From: Methylomarinum sp965277025
Lineage (GTDB): Bacteria; Pseudomonadota; Gammaproteobacteria; Methylococcales; Methylomonadaceae
NCBI GenBank assembly: GCA_965277025.1
Contig: OZ255706.1
Coordinates: 2,790,001-2,854,000, forward strand
Length of the DNA: 64,000 nt
Direction: 5' to 3'
In this document: positions 62,829 to 64,000 of the stretch, piece by piece
Numbering within the stretch: the first letter of the stretch is position 1
Layout of the letters: the number at the start of each line of letters is the position of its first letter
Position numbers and translations under genes: made by a program
Notes under the pieces: generated by a model
The model's input: only the letters and a program-made list of their open reading frames with translations
The model's database searches: none
What the model was told of the DNA's origin: nothing

Positions 62829-64000
62829 TTACTCTTTAATCTTGATACTAACAAGGTTAGCCGATTTAACCGAATTGTCCCGGGCCTGTTTCACATTTTC
62901 AGCAAACGCTAACGCAACTCCCATTCGTCTTTTTATATAGGCTTGTGGTTTGCCAAACAAACGTAGTTCCGTATTTTCAATTGCCAAAGCCTGATCCAAC
63001 CCTTCATAGACCACAGAATCAGAATCGACTTTACTTAATATTACCGCACTTGCGCCAGGTTTTTCCAGTTCTGTAGAAACAGGCAATCCAAGAATTGCCC
63101 TGACATGCAAATCAAATTCACTTTGTCGCTGGGTAGCCATAGTTACCATACCGGTATCATGCGGTCTGGGACTGACTTCGCTAAACCAGACCTGATCACC
63201 CTTGATAAACAATTCAACCCCAAACAACCCCAGGCCACCAATCGCATCAGTAATTTTTTTGGCGATAATTTTAGCGTTACGCCAGGCATTTTCAGACATT
63301 GGTTGAGGCTGCCAGCTTTCCCGGTAATCACCGTCTTCCTGGCGATGACCAATGGCTTGACAAAAATACGTATCAATTTCCCCACTTTGATTCCTGGCCC
63401 TGATGGTCAACAAGGTGATTTCATAATCAAACTCCACCAATCCTTCGACAATGACTTTGCCAGTCTCCGCTCTGCCTCCTGTTTTGGCAGTCTTCCACGC
63501 TGCTTGTAACTCGCTTTCCGACCGAACCAATGACTGGCCTTTTCCTGAAGATGACATGGTTGGCTTGACAAAGCAGGGATAGCCAGTAATCTCCACCGCC
63601 TGCTGCAGTTGTTCGAAACTGTCGGCAAAAGCATAGGCAGATGTCGGTACACCTACCGATTCTGCAGCCAATGTGCGAATGCCTTCACGATTCATGGTTA
63701 ATTGCACAGCCCTGGCATTGGGCACAACAGTTACCCCACCCTTCGCTTCAATATCAGCCAACGCATCGGTAGCAATATTTTCAATTTCGGGAATAATAAA
63801 ATCAGGTTCAACTCGCTCAACTAATTGCTTTACCGCATCACCATCGGTCATATCGATGACATAACTTAAATGCGCCACCTGCATAGCCGGCGCATTGGCA
63901 TAGCGATCGACAGCGATCACTTCCACACCATAACGCTGAAGTGATATAGCGATTTCCTTGCCTAATTCCCCGCTGCCAAGCAATAACGCTTTTGTCGCCG
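62829..64000 (-). CDS. purT: Phosphoribosylglycinamide formyltransferase 2 (5' end outside window)
   Basis: ATP- and formate-dependent GAR transformylase of purine synthesis, ATP-grasp family. About 390 residues are visible, with the frame open to the right edge (ATKALLLGSGELGKE), so only a few N-terminal codons are missing. Motifs: EIENIATDALADIEAKG, CFVKPTMSSSGKGQS (ATP loop), VEFDYEITLLTIRA, WFSEVSPRPHDTGMVT. The C-terminal end (NLVSIKIKE) is complete. Confidence 0.96.
   Translation of the reverse strand, partial: ATKALLLGSGELGKEIAISLQRYGVEVIAVDRYANAPAMQVAHLSYVIDMTDGDAVKQLVERVEPDFIIPEIENIATDALADIEAKGGVTVVPNARAVQLTMNREGIRTLAAESVGVPTSAYAFADSFEQLQQAVEITGYPCFVKPTMSSSGKGQSLVRSESELQAAWKTAKTGGRAETGKVIVEGLVEFDYEITLLTIRARNQSGEIDTYFCQAIGHRQEDGDYRESWQPQPMSENAWRNAKIIAKKITDAIGGLGLFGVELFIKGDQVWFSEVSPRPHDTGMVTMATQRQSEFDLHVRAILGLPVSTELEKPGASAVILSKVDSDSVVYEGLDQALAIENTELRLFGKPQAYIKRRMGVALAFAENVKQARDNSVKSANLVSIKIKE

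Overview
The window reads as a chromosomal segment of a gammaproteobacterium. Gene orders typical of that class are present: surE-pcm-yqaA, uvrC-pgsA, rimP-nusA-infB-rbfA-truB-rpsO-pnp, pdxA-rsmA. The HvfA-like copper peptide and the IS load would fit a Methylococcales-type methanotroph, but nothing here proves the order, so treat that as a weak inference. The host core is moderately AT-rich. The hsd locus (1-5900), the ISAs1-like segment (about 17937-19393) and the stretch at 8484-8765 are clearly more GC-rich, which suggests transfer.

Region 1 (9-5900): a type I restriction-modification locus read leftward as hsdR-hsdS-hsdM. hsdR is broken by one missing base exactly at the catalytic lysine codon of its nuclease motif, inside a perfect 15-bp inverted repeat. 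M and S look intact, so the locus should modify DNA without cutting it. Region 2 (5900-11650): an IS graveyard with an IS630 fragment, an IS5 element, IS66 and IS4 fragments, and an IS110 transposase split by a 1125-bp element (called ISa here).

Region 3 (11812-19935): surE-pcm-yqaA-hsp70 (minus strand), a divergent Smr gene, a small membrane protein, an ISAs1-like transposase with two frameshifts, and an HvfA-type RiPP metallophore precursor with no modification genes beside it. Region 4 (20212-33608): a yjgR/DUF853 ATPase gene split by a nested insertion of about 11.9 kb. IS21 sits in yjgR, ISc sits in the IS21 left end, and two ISb (IS4-type) copies sit in ISc with a 5.9-kb cassette between them. 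The cassette holds an IS66 fragment and a decayed cusCBA copper/silver efflux operon, itself hit by ISa and by another IS21 end. The target-site duplications allow the order of events to be rebuilt.

Region 5 (33660-52868): mostly intact housekeeping genes. These are a BCP peroxiredoxin, a TetR regulator, pgsA, uvrC, a family-5-type uracil-DNA glycosylase, the pnp-to-rimP translation/transcription operon, pdxA-rsmA, prfC and a CapD/WbpM-type sugar-nucleotide enzyme. Several short structured repeats (R1, R2 and a fold-back element) lie between them, and a strong promoter-terminator pair upstream of rimP predicts a small leader RNA.

Region 6 (53139-64000): another ISa copy split by an IS3 element; the methionine-salvage operon mtnP-apt-mtnA; a ComEA-like HhH protein; an ISa remnant carrying ISb and bordered by a full-length IS630; a lytic transglycosylase; and purT, which runs off the right edge. 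IS names ISa, ISb and ISc and repeat names R1 and R2 are local labels used only here.
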